Translations under genes and position numbers: made by a program
Notes under the pieces: generated by a model
The model's input: the letters and a program-made list of their open reading frames with translations, nothing else
Databases searched by the model: none
Told to the model about the DNA's origin: nothing
Shown: positions 41,940-50,119 of the stretch, piece after piece
Layout of the letters: every line of letters begins with the position of its first letter
Numbering within the stretch: the first letter of the stretch is position 1
Assembly: GCA_025056255.1 (NCBI GenBank)
Contig: JANWVT010000007.1
Coordinates: 1-64,000 of the forward strand
DNA length: 64,000 bases
Source of the DNA: Bernardetiaceae bacterium
Lineage (GTDB): Bacteria > Bacteroidota > Bacteroidia > Cytophagales > Thermoflexibacteraceae
Direction of reading: 5' to 3'

Positions 41940-43229
41940 TCACAGGTCAATATCCCAGATGGCTGCGGCGCGTTCCAGTTCTACTAATGTAGCGGCTAAC
42001 TGGAACAGTGCACTGTAATAGTTTTGTTGCACTTCATTGTAAGTGCGTTGTGCGTTTAGCACTTCCAACAGACTGGTTTCACCACGCTGATAGCTGTATA
42101 TTTTGCCACTTAGCACTGCTTGTGCTTCGCCCAGCAGCCCTGTGTTAAACTGTCGCACTTGTTTTTTAGCGGCTTCATACTGAAAATACGCCTGCGTAAC
42201 TTCGTTCTGAATTTGCAGTTCTGCCTGTTGGTAGAGCACATCTGCCTGTGCCTGAACAGCTTTGGCGGCTTTCAGTTCGCCCGCAAATTTGTTGGAAAAG
42301 CGCAACGGAATGGCAATGCCGCCTGTTACAGCTGTGAAAGAAGGCGTAGGCGCAATCACGTTGGTAACGTAAGACGTGTAGCCGATGCCCGCCGCCAGCC
42401 CAAGGTCAATGATGCGGTTGGCTTTGGCAAGCCGCAGCATTTTTTCACCCACATCTTTTTGTTGCAAGGCAGCCATCAGGTCGGCACGGTTGTTTTGTGC
42501 CGTGATAATCAATTCGTTGAGGTTGAAGTTGCGTTCAAAACGGCTAAAATCGCCTTCGGGCAGCAGCAGCGTATCGGCAGATACTGGTCGGGCAATGAGC
42601 AGATGCAGAGCAGCAAGGCTGCTTTTCCAATCGGCTTCTGCCTGAAACACATCGTTGAGCATTGCACCGGCTTCCAGCAGGCTTTGCCGCGCATCAATTT
42701 CGGTGATAGCCCCCAGTCGGTAGCGAACACTGTCGGAAAGGGCAATCTGCCGCATACTTTGATAAGAACTGAGCCGCACCTGATATTGGAAGCGGTTGTG
42801 CAGAGCACTTAAAAAACTCAGTGTAGCATCTGCCCGTAGGTTGCGGTAAAAATCTTGCACCAGATAGCGCGTCAGTTCGCGTTCGCTTTGCGCCAGTGCA
42901 ATACGGGCTTTTCGTTTGCCGCCCAGTTCCAGCGTCCAGCCAATAGCGGTTTCAAAACCGTAACCCATTTGCATACGCCGCTGCCCATTGTCAAACCAAC
43001 CAAAGCCCAACTCGGGGTCGGGAAAAATTTTGGCGATTTCTATGCTTGCTTCGGCAAGGCTGATATTGAATTTTTCGGCGGCAAACAATCGGTTTTCTTG
43101 TCCTACTTGTGCCAAAAAATCGGCATAGCGCAGCGGCAGGCGCACAAAAGCCGTATCGGTTTGGGCAGATACAAAGTGTGTGTAAACAAGCAAGCAGGCA
43201 ATTGTAAGTATCAGTTGTTTCGGTTGCAT
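41940..43229 (-). CDS. TolC-type outer-membrane efflux protein (OMF of the metal pump)
   Basis: The 429-residue protein has a signal peptide (LILTIACLLVYTHFVSAQ) and the repeat-domain layout of outer-membrane efflux channels: long helices with Ala/Gln-rich heptads (QLEIQNEVTQAYFQYEAAKKQVRQF) and short strands, in two copies (about 35-225 and 240-425). It would connect the RND pump and periplasmic adaptor to the outside. The open frame continues 137 codons upstream through a repeat array (NSKFQIRNVEGG-type peptide), which is not protein-like; ATG 43229 starts the signal peptide. Gene order MFP-S23-RND-OMF on the minus strand. The gap to the RND gene is filled by the largest repeat array. Confidence 0.9.
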   Translation of the reverse strand: MQPKQLILTIACLLVYTHFVSAQTDTAFVRLPLRYADFLAQVGQENRLFAAEKFNISLAEASIEIAKIFPDPELGFGWFDNGQRRMQMGYGFETAIGWTLELGGKRKARIALAQSERELTRYLVQDFYRNLRADATLSFLSALHNRFQYQVRLSSYQSMRQIALSDSVRYRLGAITEIDARQSLLEAGAMLNDVFQAEADWKSSLAALHLLIARPVSADTLLLPEGDFSRFERNFNLNELIITAQNNRADLMAALQQKDVGEKMLRLAKANRIIDLGLAAGIGYTSYVTNVIAPTPSFTAVTGGIAIPLRFSNKFAGELKAAKAVQAQADVLYQQAELQIQNEVTQAYFQYEAAKKQVRQFNTGLLGEAQAVLSGKIYSYQRGETSLLEVLNAQRTYNEVQQNYYSALFQLAATLVELERAAAIWDIDL

Positions 43230-43645
43230 GGCAAACAGTTTTGGGATTTCGGAGTTTAGATTTGGAATTTGGAATGCGGATTTGGGATTTCGGAGTTTAG
43301 ATTTTCCACCCTCCACATTCCGAATTTGGAATTTGGAGTTCGGATTTCGGAATTTTTTCCACCCTCCACATTCCGAATTTGGAATTTGGAGTTCGGATTT
43401 CGGAATTTTTTCCGCATTCCACATTCCGAATTTGGAATTTGGAGTTCGGAATTTGGAGTTTTTTCGCATTCCACCCTCCGCATTCCGAATTTGGATTTTC
43501 CGCCTTCCGCCCTCCACATTCCGAATTTGGAATTTGGAGTTCGGAATTTGGAGTTTTTTCGCATTCCACCCTCCGCATTCCACCCTCCGCCTTCTGAATT
43601 TGGATTTTGGATTTGGGAATTCGGATTTTCCATCTTCCACCCTCC
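43230..43645 (+). repeat. GT-rich/C-rich repeat array 1 (between RND and OMF genes)
   Basis: About 415 nt of degenerate repeats. Two adjacent 53-bp units are identical (43306-43358 and 43359-43411), a third (43412-43464) is diverged, and a 95-nt unit follows. Each unit consists of a C-rich half (CCACCCTCCACATTCC-type), a G/T-rich half (GAATTTGGAATTTGGAGTT-type) and a T6 tract. CATTCCGAATTTGGAAT-type joints are near-palindromic, so each unit can fold into a hairpin. On the transcribed minus strand the T tracts are A tracts. The array makes a spurious extension of the OMF frame. Confidence 0.9.
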
Positions 43646-43658
43646 ACCTTCCAGAAAA

Positions 43659-46600
43659 TCATTCAGATATCTCTTGGAAATCATTTGCTCCCCAGCGTTT
43701 TTCCATCATGTAATACAGCGCCGGCAATACGTAGAGCGTTAGCACGGTAGAGAACATCAGCCCGTACACAATTACCGTTGCCAACGGACGTTGCACGTCG
43801 CTGCCAATGCCGGTAGAGAGTGAAGCAGGCAACAAACCCAACACTGCCACGGTGGCAGTCATCAGCACGGGGCGGAAGCGGCTTTCTGCACCTTCCAGCA
43901 CTGCACTGAGCAAGTCTCTTCCGCGCTTGCGCAGGTCGTTGATATGCGAAATCATAATCACACCATTTTGAATGGCTACGCCGAAAAGAGCAATAAAACC
44001 AACAGCAGAGGACACGTTGAGCGTCATGCCGCGCACATTGAGTGCCAGCATACCGCCAAAAAGCGCCAGCGGCACAATGCTCATCAGCAAGCCCGCCTGA
44101 CGGAATCGCCCGAAAGCCCCGTAGAGCAGGACAAACATAATTGCCAGCGCTAAGGGAACAATCACCGCCAGTCTTGCATAGGCGCGGTTTTGGTTTTCAA
44201 ACTGTCCGCCCCACCTAATTTGAAACTTTTCGTGGTCGTATTTCACCTCTTTTTCAATTTTATCTTGCGCTTCTTTGAGCATAGAAGCCAAGTCGCGGTT
44301 ACGGATGTTGAGTTTAACGGTCAGGTGTCGCTTGTTCATTTCGCGGGTGATGGTGCTTTCGCCCGTGCTAAGGCGCACATCTGCCACTTGCGACAGCGGA
44401 ATTTTTGCCCCCGTTCCCGAGGTAAGCATCAGGTTGGCGATTTTTTCGGGCGAATTGCGACTTTCTTCGCTGTATCGGCAAATAATATCATACACTTTGT
44501 TGCCGATGAACAGTTGAGAAATCGCCTTTCCGCCGATGGCTACTTCTATGAGTTCGGCTACGTCGGAAACGTTCAAGCCGTATTGTGCCACTTTGTCGCG
44601 GTCGGTATGGATTTGCAGTTGGGGGAGCGGCGGCTCTTGGTCAATTGCCAAGTCCACCGCACCGGGGACGGTTCGCAGCACGCGCAGCACCTCTTCGGCA
44701 ATGCGGCGGGTTTCTTTGAAATCTTCCCCATAGATTTTTACCACCAATTCGCTGTGTGCGCCCGATATTTTGTCCATCACACCGTCAATCATCGGTTGAG
44801 AAAAGCCGACGGTATAGCCGGGCAGCGTGGCATATTCGGCTGCCAATTCTTCAATCAAATCGGCTTTGGTTTTGCCGCGTTTCCATTCTTTGTAGGGTTT
44901 TAAGCCAATAGAGACCTCAAAATGCGAAGGTGTCCATGGGTCGGTGCCATCGTCGTTTCGTCCGGCTTGTACCATCACGTAAGTAACCTCTTGATATTTC
45001 ATGGTTCGGGCGCGCAGCGTATCGCTCAACTCCCGCGATTTGGCTAATGAGAGCCCCGGTGGCAATTGTACCTGTAACCAAATAGAGCCTTCGTCTAAGG
45101 GTGGTAAAAAGTCCTTGCCCACCCAAATAGTCAGCCCAACGGCAGCAGCAAAGGTCAGCCCCAGCGGCATCAATACCCGACTCGGGCGTCGCATAATTTG
45201 CTGTATGCCGCTGTGATACAGGGCGGTCAGTTTTTCCAACCAGCGATTGTGATATGGTTTCTGTGGACGGCGATAGATAGCATATGCCAGCCCGGGAATG
45301 AGCAGCAACGCCACCATCAGCGCACCAAACAGGGCATAGCCTACCGTAAAAGCCATTGGCGTAAACAGCTTTTTCTCCACGCGCTCAAAAGCAAAAAGTG
45401 GTAAGTAGGCAGTAATAATGATGACAGTGGCAAAAAACACTGGGCGCGCCACATCGTAGGCAAGTTGTGCAATGGTTTTTTCTTGTAATTCCTCTTCGGG
45501 ATGCTCTTCGCGGCGTTTCAGGATGCTTTCCATCATCACAATGGCACCGTCCACAATAATACCGAAGTCAATAGCGCCCAGTGAAAGCAGGTTTGCAGGA
45601 ATATCGGTCAGGTGCATGAGGATAAAAGCAATCAGCAGCGACAAAGGAATGGTAATGGCAACTAACAATGCGCCGCGCCAACTGCCCAGAAACACAATCA
45701 GCACTATTATTACCAATGCAATGCCTTCGGTGAGGGTATGCGAAACCGTAGAAAGGGTAGTATTGACAAGTTCGGTGCGGTCTAAAAAGGCATGGATGCG
45801 CACGCCTTCGGGCAGGATGTTTTCGTTTAGGTCGCGGACTGCCTCGTGGATGCCTTCCAGCACCACAGACGGATTTTCGTGGCGCAACAGCAACACAATG
45901 CCTTCTATGCTTTCCGAATACTCCCGCGTGCGGTCGCTGTACCCAAGGATGCCCTTGCGCTCAATGTTGCCGTAGCGCAGCCTGCCAATGTCGTTAAGGA
46001 AAATAGGAACACCTTTGTCGGTTTTAACGACAATTTTACCCAAGTCTTCCAAATTTTTAATCAGACCAATACCGCGAATGACATAGCCCAAATCGCCGCG
46101 GGGCAGCACGCTTCCGCCCGCATTGGCATTGTTTTTCTCAATTTTTTCAATCACTTCGCTGAGCGAAAGGTTGTATTGTTCCAACTTGCGCGGGTCTAAT
46201 TCCACTTGAAACTGGGTGGTGATGCCGCCGAAGTTGGTAACATCTGCTACGCCCGGCACTTGTTTGATGCGGGGAATAATGGTGAACAACTGCAAATCGG
46301 TTAGTTCGCGCAGGTCGTGGTTGTTGCTTTCTATGATGTAGCGGTAAATTTCACCGATGGGCGATGTGAGCGGGTCTAAGCCCGGCATTGCGCCATAGGG
46401 CAGTTCCACTTCGTTGAGGCGTTCCTGCACGCGCATACGCGCCCAGTAGTCATCTACACCGTCTTGGAATACCAGTGTAATCATGGACAGCCCGAAAGTG
46501 CTTTTGCTGCGCATCACGTGCAGCCCGGGCATCCCGTTGAGCGCCCGCTCAATGGGGATGGTGATTTGTTGTTCCACTTCTTCTGCTGCCAGTCCGGGCA

Positions 46601-46754
46601 CTTGGGTTACTACCTGTGAGGTTACGTCTGCAATATCGGGGTATGCCTCAATAGATAGCCGCGTCCACGAATAGTAACCAAAACACCCCAGCAGGATAAA
46701 CAGCGCCAGCATCAGCCAGCGTTTGACAATAGCAATATTGATAATGGTCTTCAT
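43659..46754 (-). CDS. Heavy-metal efflux RND pump (CzcA/CnrA-type)
   Basis: The 1031-residue inner-membrane RND protein has TM1 at ~10-30 (IVKRWLMLALFILLGCFGYYSW), large periplasmic loops and TM2-6 with SLGAIDFGIIVDGAIVMMESILKRREEHP (TM4). PLDEGSIWLQVQLPPG in the second loop and FIALFGVAIQNGVIMISHIN in the last third complete the HME family pattern. The TM4 sequence DFGIIVDGA is typical of divalent Zn/Co/Cd/Ni exporters, rather than of Cu/Ag CusA pumps, so a divalent substrate is favoured. The frame is open 55 codons further upstream but only through repeat-derived peptide; ATG 46754 (MKTIINIAIVKRW) fits the family. It is flanked by repeat arrays on both sides. Confidence 0.95.
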   Translation of the reverse strand: MKTIINIAIVKRWLMLALFILLGCFGYYSWTRLSIEAYPDIADVTSQVVTQVPGLAAEEVEQQITIPIERALNGMPGLHVMRSKSTFGLSMITLVFQDGVDDYWARMRVQERLNEVELPYGAMPGLDPLTSPIGEIYRYIIESNNHDLRELTDLQLFTIIPRIKQVPGVADVTNFGGITTQFQVELDPRKLEQYNLSLSEVIEKIEKNNANAGGSVLPRGDLGYVIRGIGLIKNLEDLGKIVVKTDKGVPIFLNDIGRLRYGNIERKGILGYSDRTREYSESIEGIVLLLRHENPSVVLEGIHEAVRDLNENILPEGVRIHAFLDRTELVNTTLSTVSHTLTEGIALVIIVLIVFLGSWRGALLVAITIPLSLLIAFILMHLTDIPANLLSLGAIDFGIIVDGAIVMMESILKRREEHPEEELQEKTIAQLAYDVARPVFFATVIIITAYLPLFAFERVEKKLFTPMAFTVGYALFGALMVALLLIPGLAYAIYRRPQKPYHNRWLEKLTALYHSGIQQIMRRPSRVLMPLGLTFAAAVGLTIWVGKDFLPPLDEGSIWLQVQLPPGLSLAKSRELSDTLRARTMKYQEVTYVMVQAGRNDDGTDPWTPSHFEVSIGLKPYKEWKRGKTKADLIEELAAEYATLPGYTVGFSQPMIDGVMDKISGAHSELVVKIYGEDFKETRRIAEEVLRVLRTVPGAVDLAIDQEPPLPQLQIHTDRDKVAQYGLNVSDVAELIEVAIGGKAISQLFIGNKVYDIICRYSEESRNSPEKIANLMLTSGTGAKIPLSQVADVRLSTGESTITREMNKRHLTVKLNIRNRDLASMLKEAQDKIEKEVKYDHEKFQIRWGGQFENQNRAYARLAVIVPLALAIMFVLLYGAFGRFRQAGLLMSIVPLALFGGMLALNVRGMTLNVSSAVGFIALFGVAIQNGVIMISHINDLRKRGRDLLSAVLEGAESRFRPVLMTATVAVLGLLPASLSTGIGSDVQRPLATVIVYGLMFSTVLTLYVLPALYYMMEKRWGANDFQEISE

Positions 46755-46757
46755 AGG

Positions 46758-46940
46758 CGATTGATAATTGGGAATTTGGAGTTCGGAGGGCGGATTTGGA
46801 GTTCGGATTTTGGAGTTTGGATTTTGGAATGCGGAATTTGGAATTTTTCGCCCTCCGCATTCCACATTCCGAATTTGGAGTTCGGATTTGGGAATTTTTT
46901 CACCCTCCGCATTCCACATTCCGCCCTCCGCCTTCCCTTG
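46758..46940 (+). repeat. GT-rich/C-rich repeat array 2 (between S23-like and RND genes)
   Basis: About 180 nt with the same modules and polarity as array 1: several GGATTTGGAGTTCGGA-type copies first, then TTTTTCGCCCTCCGCATTCC and TTTTTTCACCCTCCGCATTCC blocks. It ends 5 nt before the stop codon of the S23-like gene and begins 4 nt after the RND start (plus-strand coordinates). Confidence 0.9.
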
Positions 46941-46944
46941 TTGA

Positions 46945-47310
46945 TTATTTTTTCCTGTATTTCTGTTTGGTTGTTTTACCGATGGAAGTAAAAATCGCTG
47001 TTAGTTCATAGGCTTCTTTTTGCAAATCTTGCAAGCGATGCAGCGGTATCAATCCGGAGTCGCCAATGATTTCAAGCCAGAAGAGCGTTTCATCTGCTTC
47101 TTCTTCTACTACGCCTATTTTGCAGATAAAATCAGCTACACTTTTAGCACGGCAAGCGGCTCTGTAATTAGCCGCTACCGATGTTCCACAGCGAACTAAC
47201 TGATTGCCAATAGCGTTTCCCGCAAGACTCACCGGTAAAGCCTCTGCAAGTTGCACAATGCGCAAAGCAAACTGTTTTGTCCGCTGTTTTAAGTCTTCCT
47301 TTGACGGCAT
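46945..47310 (-). CDS. Four-helix-bundle protein of the S23 / 23S rRNA intervening-sequence family
   Basis: The 121-residue protein has the family pattern: LKQRTKQFALRIVQLAEALP, IGNQLVRCGTSVAANYRAACRAKSVADFI (the R-x-x-x-S-x-x-A-N-Y-x-E/A signature), KIGVVEEEADETLFWLEII and LQDLQKEAYELTAIF. Relatives are encoded in 23S rRNA intervening sequences, form pentameric helical bundles and include the accessory protein bAvd of diversity-generating retroelements. Family function is basic/nucleic-acid binding in those cases; here it is unknown. It is sandwiched between repeat arrays 2 and 3, in the operon between the adaptor and pump genes where no such gene is normally found. No reverse transcriptase or template repeat was seen nearby. 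Confidence 0.9.
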   Translation of the reverse strand: MPSKEDLKQRTKQFALRIVQLAEALPVSLAGNAIGNQLVRCGTSVAANYRAACRAKSVADFICKIGVVEEEADETLFWLEIIGDSGLIPLHRLQDLQKEAYELTAIFTSIGKTTKQKYRKK

Positions 47311-47329
47311 GAGGATATAGTGTTTAGAA

Positions 47330-47565
47330 TTGGACGTTCAGATTTGGGAGGGCGGATTTGGAGTTCGGAGGGCGGATTTGGAGTTTGGATTTTGGATTGC
47401 GAAGTTCGGATTTTGGAGTTTTTCCGCATTCCGAATTTGGAGTTTGGAGTTTGGAGTTCGGATTTGAGAGTTTTTTTTTGCATTCCACCCTCCACCCTCC
47501 GCATTCCACCTTCCACCTTCCACCTTCCACATTCTCACATTCTCACATTCCGCCCTCTGCTCACT
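47330..47565 (+). repeat. GT-rich/C-rich repeat array 3 (between MFP and S23-like genes)
   Basis: About 230 nt, same modules and polarity: GGGCGGATTTGGAGTTCGGA-type copies, then T5 and T9 tracts, then CCACCCTCCGCATTCC-type blocks and four 7-bp ccacctt repeats, followed by cattctca repeats. It starts ~20 nt after the S23-like start codon and touches the 3' end of the adaptor gene. Confidence 0.9.
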
Positions 47566-48676
47566 TGGCTTCCAGCAGGTAAATGCCGCCTTCGCTGACC
47601 ACTTTTTCGCCTGCCTGTATGCCGCTGCGAATCACAATGCGTCCGTCGGGTGCTCCTTCGGTGGTTACTTGCCGACGCTGAAATTTGCGTTCGCCTACTT
47701 GCACAAAAACAAACTGCGTATCGTTCATTTGCAACACAGCTTTTGCCGGAACAATCGTTACCTGTTCGGGAACGTCCAGAAAACGGGTTGTTACATACAT
47801 GCCCGGTTTGAGTTCGTGGTTCGGATTTTCGCACTCTATCAATACCTGCACGCTGCGGGTTTCTTCGTCTATCAGTTCGTTGATGTGATAAACTTTGCCC
47901 TTGAATCGGCGGTTCGGATAGGCGGCCACGCGCACTTCGGCACTGTCTAAATGCTTGATGAAGCGAAGGTCTTTTTCTTTGACCATTCCCACTACCCAAA
48001 CTTTGCTCAGGTCTATTACCTTGGCGTGCGGCGGGTCGTCTTCGCGGATATAATGCCCCAAAACAACCTCATTTTCAACTACTTCGCCCGCAATAGGCGA
48101 GGAGACAATCAGAGGTTGACCCAGCGAGAGCTTTTCCACATCTACGCCAAATACTTTCAAATTGGCAATGGCATTTTGGTATTCTTTCTCCTGTACCTGA
48201 TAGTTGGCTTCGGCTTCTTCCAAGTCGCGCTGTGCGCCTACGCCGTTGGCTTTGAGGTCTCGTTGGCGTTTGAGGGCAAGTTGCGCCACTTCAAACTCGG
48301 ACTTTGCCTGAAAAAATGCTTTCTGCGCATCTATAAATGCGGGCGAAACCATTTCAAAGAGGGGTGTTCCGGGTTGGGTTTTCATGCCCAGCCGCAGATG
48401 CACCTTGCTGACCCTGCCGGCAAACGGCGGTGCAATTTCGGCGTACAGGTTCGGGATTGCGCGCACTGTTCCGGCAGTTATGAGTTCGGGGCGGTAGTTT
48501 TCGGCAGTTGCCGTAATGATTTTGAGCTTAGAAAGCAACACATCGCCTTCCCGAACAGTAACGGTATCACCCGATACGGTGTAGGGGGCTTCTGCCTCTG
48601 TCGGTTCTTCTTTGCGGCAAGCTGCCAACAGGCAGCACAGCAACAGCCCGACGATTGGCTGCAAGAGGTATTTCAT
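47561..48676 (-). CDS. RND efflux periplasmic adaptor (membrane-fusion protein, CusB/CzcB family)
   Basis: The 371-residue lipoprotein has a signal ending in LLAAC (Cys20), so it is anchored by a lipid. A barrel-sandwich/lipoyl pair follows (IAPPFAGRVSKVHLRLGMKTQPGTPLFEM and IVSSPIAGEVVENEVVLGHYI), with a helical hairpin between (SPAFIDAQKAFFQAKSEFEVAQLALKRQRDL...). A beta-barrel domain (VWVVGMVKEKDLRFI) and the membrane-proximal domain (PGMYVTTRFLDVPEQVTIVPAKAVLQM) complete it. It lacks obvious Met- or His-rich metal-binding ends. It sits upstream of array 3, downstream of mgtE by 89 nt. Confidence 0.93.
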   Translation of the reverse strand: MKYLLQPIVGLLLCCLLAACRKEEPTEAEAPYTVSGDTVTVREGDVLLSKLKIITATAENYRPELITAGTVRAIPNLYAEIAPPFAGRVSKVHLRLGMKTQPGTPLFEMVSPAFIDAQKAFFQAKSEFEVAQLALKRQRDLKANGVGAQRDLEEAEANYQVQEKEYQNAIANLKVFGVDVEKLSLGQPLIVSSPIAGEVVENEVVLGHYIREDDPPHAKVIDLSKVWVVGMVKEKDLRFIKHLDSAEVRVAAYPNRRFKGKVYHINELIDEETRSVQVLIECENPNHELKPGMYVTTRFLDVPEQVTIVPAKAVLQMNDTQFVFVQVGERKFQRRQVTTEGAPDGRIVIRSGIQAGEKVVSEGGIYLLEAK

Positions 48677-48765
48677 AGGTTTTTCGGTTGGTTTTCAGGT
48701 TTTTATTTGTGTTTTTTAGCTGCTGTTAGCGGTCGTAAGCGGATTTTCCATTTTAAACGGCTCAT

Positions 48766-50118
48766 TTACAGTGCAAAAAACAGCGAAGCCGTTCCGAAAT
48801 AAATCAGCAAGCCGGTGATGTCCACTACGGTAGTGATAGCAGGACTTGCCGCTACTGCCGGGTCGCCGCCAAAGCGTTTAACCAAAATAGGCAGCCCCGC
48901 CCCGATAACAGTTGCCGTGATGACTTGTAAGGACAAAGCCAAAGAAATGGCAAAGGCTATCTCACTCAGGCGGTAAGCGGCAGGGATTTCGGTTTCCCAA
49001 CTCAGGAACAGCACTTTGGCAAATGCCAGAGCCCCCAAGCAGAGCGACAGCAGAACAGATACTTTGGTTTCTTTCCACAAAATTTTCAGCCAGTCTTTCA
49101 CATTCACCTGCCCCAGTGCCAGTGCCCGCACCACTACGGTTGCCGCCTGACTGCCTGCATTACCGCCTGTATCGGCTACCATTGGCATGTAGAGGGCAAG
49201 AATGAGCAGTTTTTCCAAGGCATTTTCGTAGTGGTGGATAATCATGCCCGAAACAATTCCGACAGCAGCCAGAGAGACAATCCAAACTACCCGTTTGCGG
49301 AAATGCTCCCATGTGCGGGTTTTCAGGTAGTCAAACTCCTCGTTGGTTTGGATGATACCCATGAAGCGTTCCATATCTTCGGTGTGTTCAGCGCGAATAA
49401 TGTCCAGCGCTTCATCGTGCGTAACAATGCCCACCAACTGGTTCTGACGATTCAGTACGGGCAGCGCCACCAAGTCGTAGCGTTCAATTTTTTTGGCTAC
49501 TTCTTCGCGGTCTTCATCCACGTAAGCAAAAGCAAACTTGCGGTGCATGGCAAGGCTGACCATTGTTTCGGGTTCGTTCATAATCAGGTCTTTGAGGGTA
49601 ATAAACCCTTGCATTTCCTGATTGTCGTTTACCACGTACACGTAATAAATAGTGCGTTTGGAAGGCGCATCTAAGCGTATTTTGGCAATGGCTTCGGCGC
49701 AGCTCATGGTTTCCTGCACGGTGGCAAAGTCGGTACTCATGATGCCGCCTGCTGTTTCAGGTGGGTAATTGCTCAGTTGAATTACGTCTTCGCGCACCTT
49801 TTTGGAAAGAAAAGGCAACAGTTCTGCTTGCTCTTGCTGCGTGAGATGCTGAAAAAGGTCGGCGCGATTGTCGGAGGGCATTTGCTCAAAAATGAGGGCA
49901 AAGCGCCTGCGACTGACCGACTGAAACAGTTCCAACTGTTTGGTCATGGCAAATTCTGCCACAATAAGCCCCTGTTGTGCGGTTGTAAAATCGTCTAACA
50001 ACGGTAAAAGCTCGTCGGCTTCCATGCCTGCCAACAGTTCGGCAATTTCTACGACAGGCATTTTTTTGAGCTGCTCGGTTGGGGGCAATACGTGCCGTTT
50101 TTTTTCTGTTGCCTGCAT
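48766..50118 (-). CDS. mgtE: Magnesium transporter MgtE
   Basis: The 450-residue protein has the MgtE N-terminal superhelical domain (~15-130, LAGMEADELLPLLDDF), tandem CBS domains (~135-255, STDFATVQETMSCAEAIAKI and KKIERYDLVALPVLNRQNQLVGIV) and five C-terminal membrane helices. The selectivity-pore signature VADTGGNAGSQAATVVVRALALGQV is in TM2. It is a Mg2+-gated channel in the inner membrane. Its start is 1 nt after the MgtC stop, so the two genes are translationally linked. Presence beside metal efflux genes suggests a shared response to divalent metals. Confidence 0.96.
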   Translation of the reverse strand: MQATEKKRHVLPPTEQLKKMPVVEIAELLAGMEADELLPLLDDFTTAQQGLIVAEFAMTKQLELFQSVSRRRFALIFEQMPSDNRADLFQHLTQQEQAELLPFLSKKVREDVIQLSNYPPETAGGIMSTDFATVQETMSCAEAIAKIRLDAPSKRTIYYVYVVNDNQEMQGFITLKDLIMNEPETMVSLAMHRKFAFAYVDEDREEVAKKIERYDLVALPVLNRQNQLVGIVTHDEALDIIRAEHTEDMERFMGIIQTNEEFDYLKTRTWEHFRKRVVWIVSLAAVGIVSGMIIHHYENALEKLLILALYMPMVADTGGNAGSQAATVVVRALALGQVNVKDWLKILWKETKVSVLLSLCLGALAFAKVLFLSWETEIPAAYRLSEIAFAISLALSLQVITATVIGAGLPILVKRFGGDPAVAASPAITTVVDITGLLIYFGTASLFFAL

Positions 50119-50119
50119 G

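Noticed and set aside
43230-43713. Long reading frames in both strands of the repeat array between the RND and TolC-type genes, translating as NSKFQIRNVEGG-type or EFGIWSSDFG-type peptides
   Set aside because: They arise because the 53-bp units have no stops in several frames. Composition is repetitive and unlike any protein family, and they overlap each other on both strands.
46755-47011. N-terminal extension of the RND gene and plus-strand frames through array 2
   Set aside because: Repeat-derived; the RND family begins at ATG 46754 (MKTIINIAIVKRW).
46945-47310. Diversity-generating retroelement centred on the S23/bAvd-like gene
   Set aside because: No reverse transcriptase, template repeat or variable-region protein was found nearby, so only the accessory-like protein is present.
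43230-47565. CRISPR-like appearance of regularly spaced repeats
   Set aside because: Units are adjacent with no unique spacers, repeats are degenerate, and no cas genes are present.
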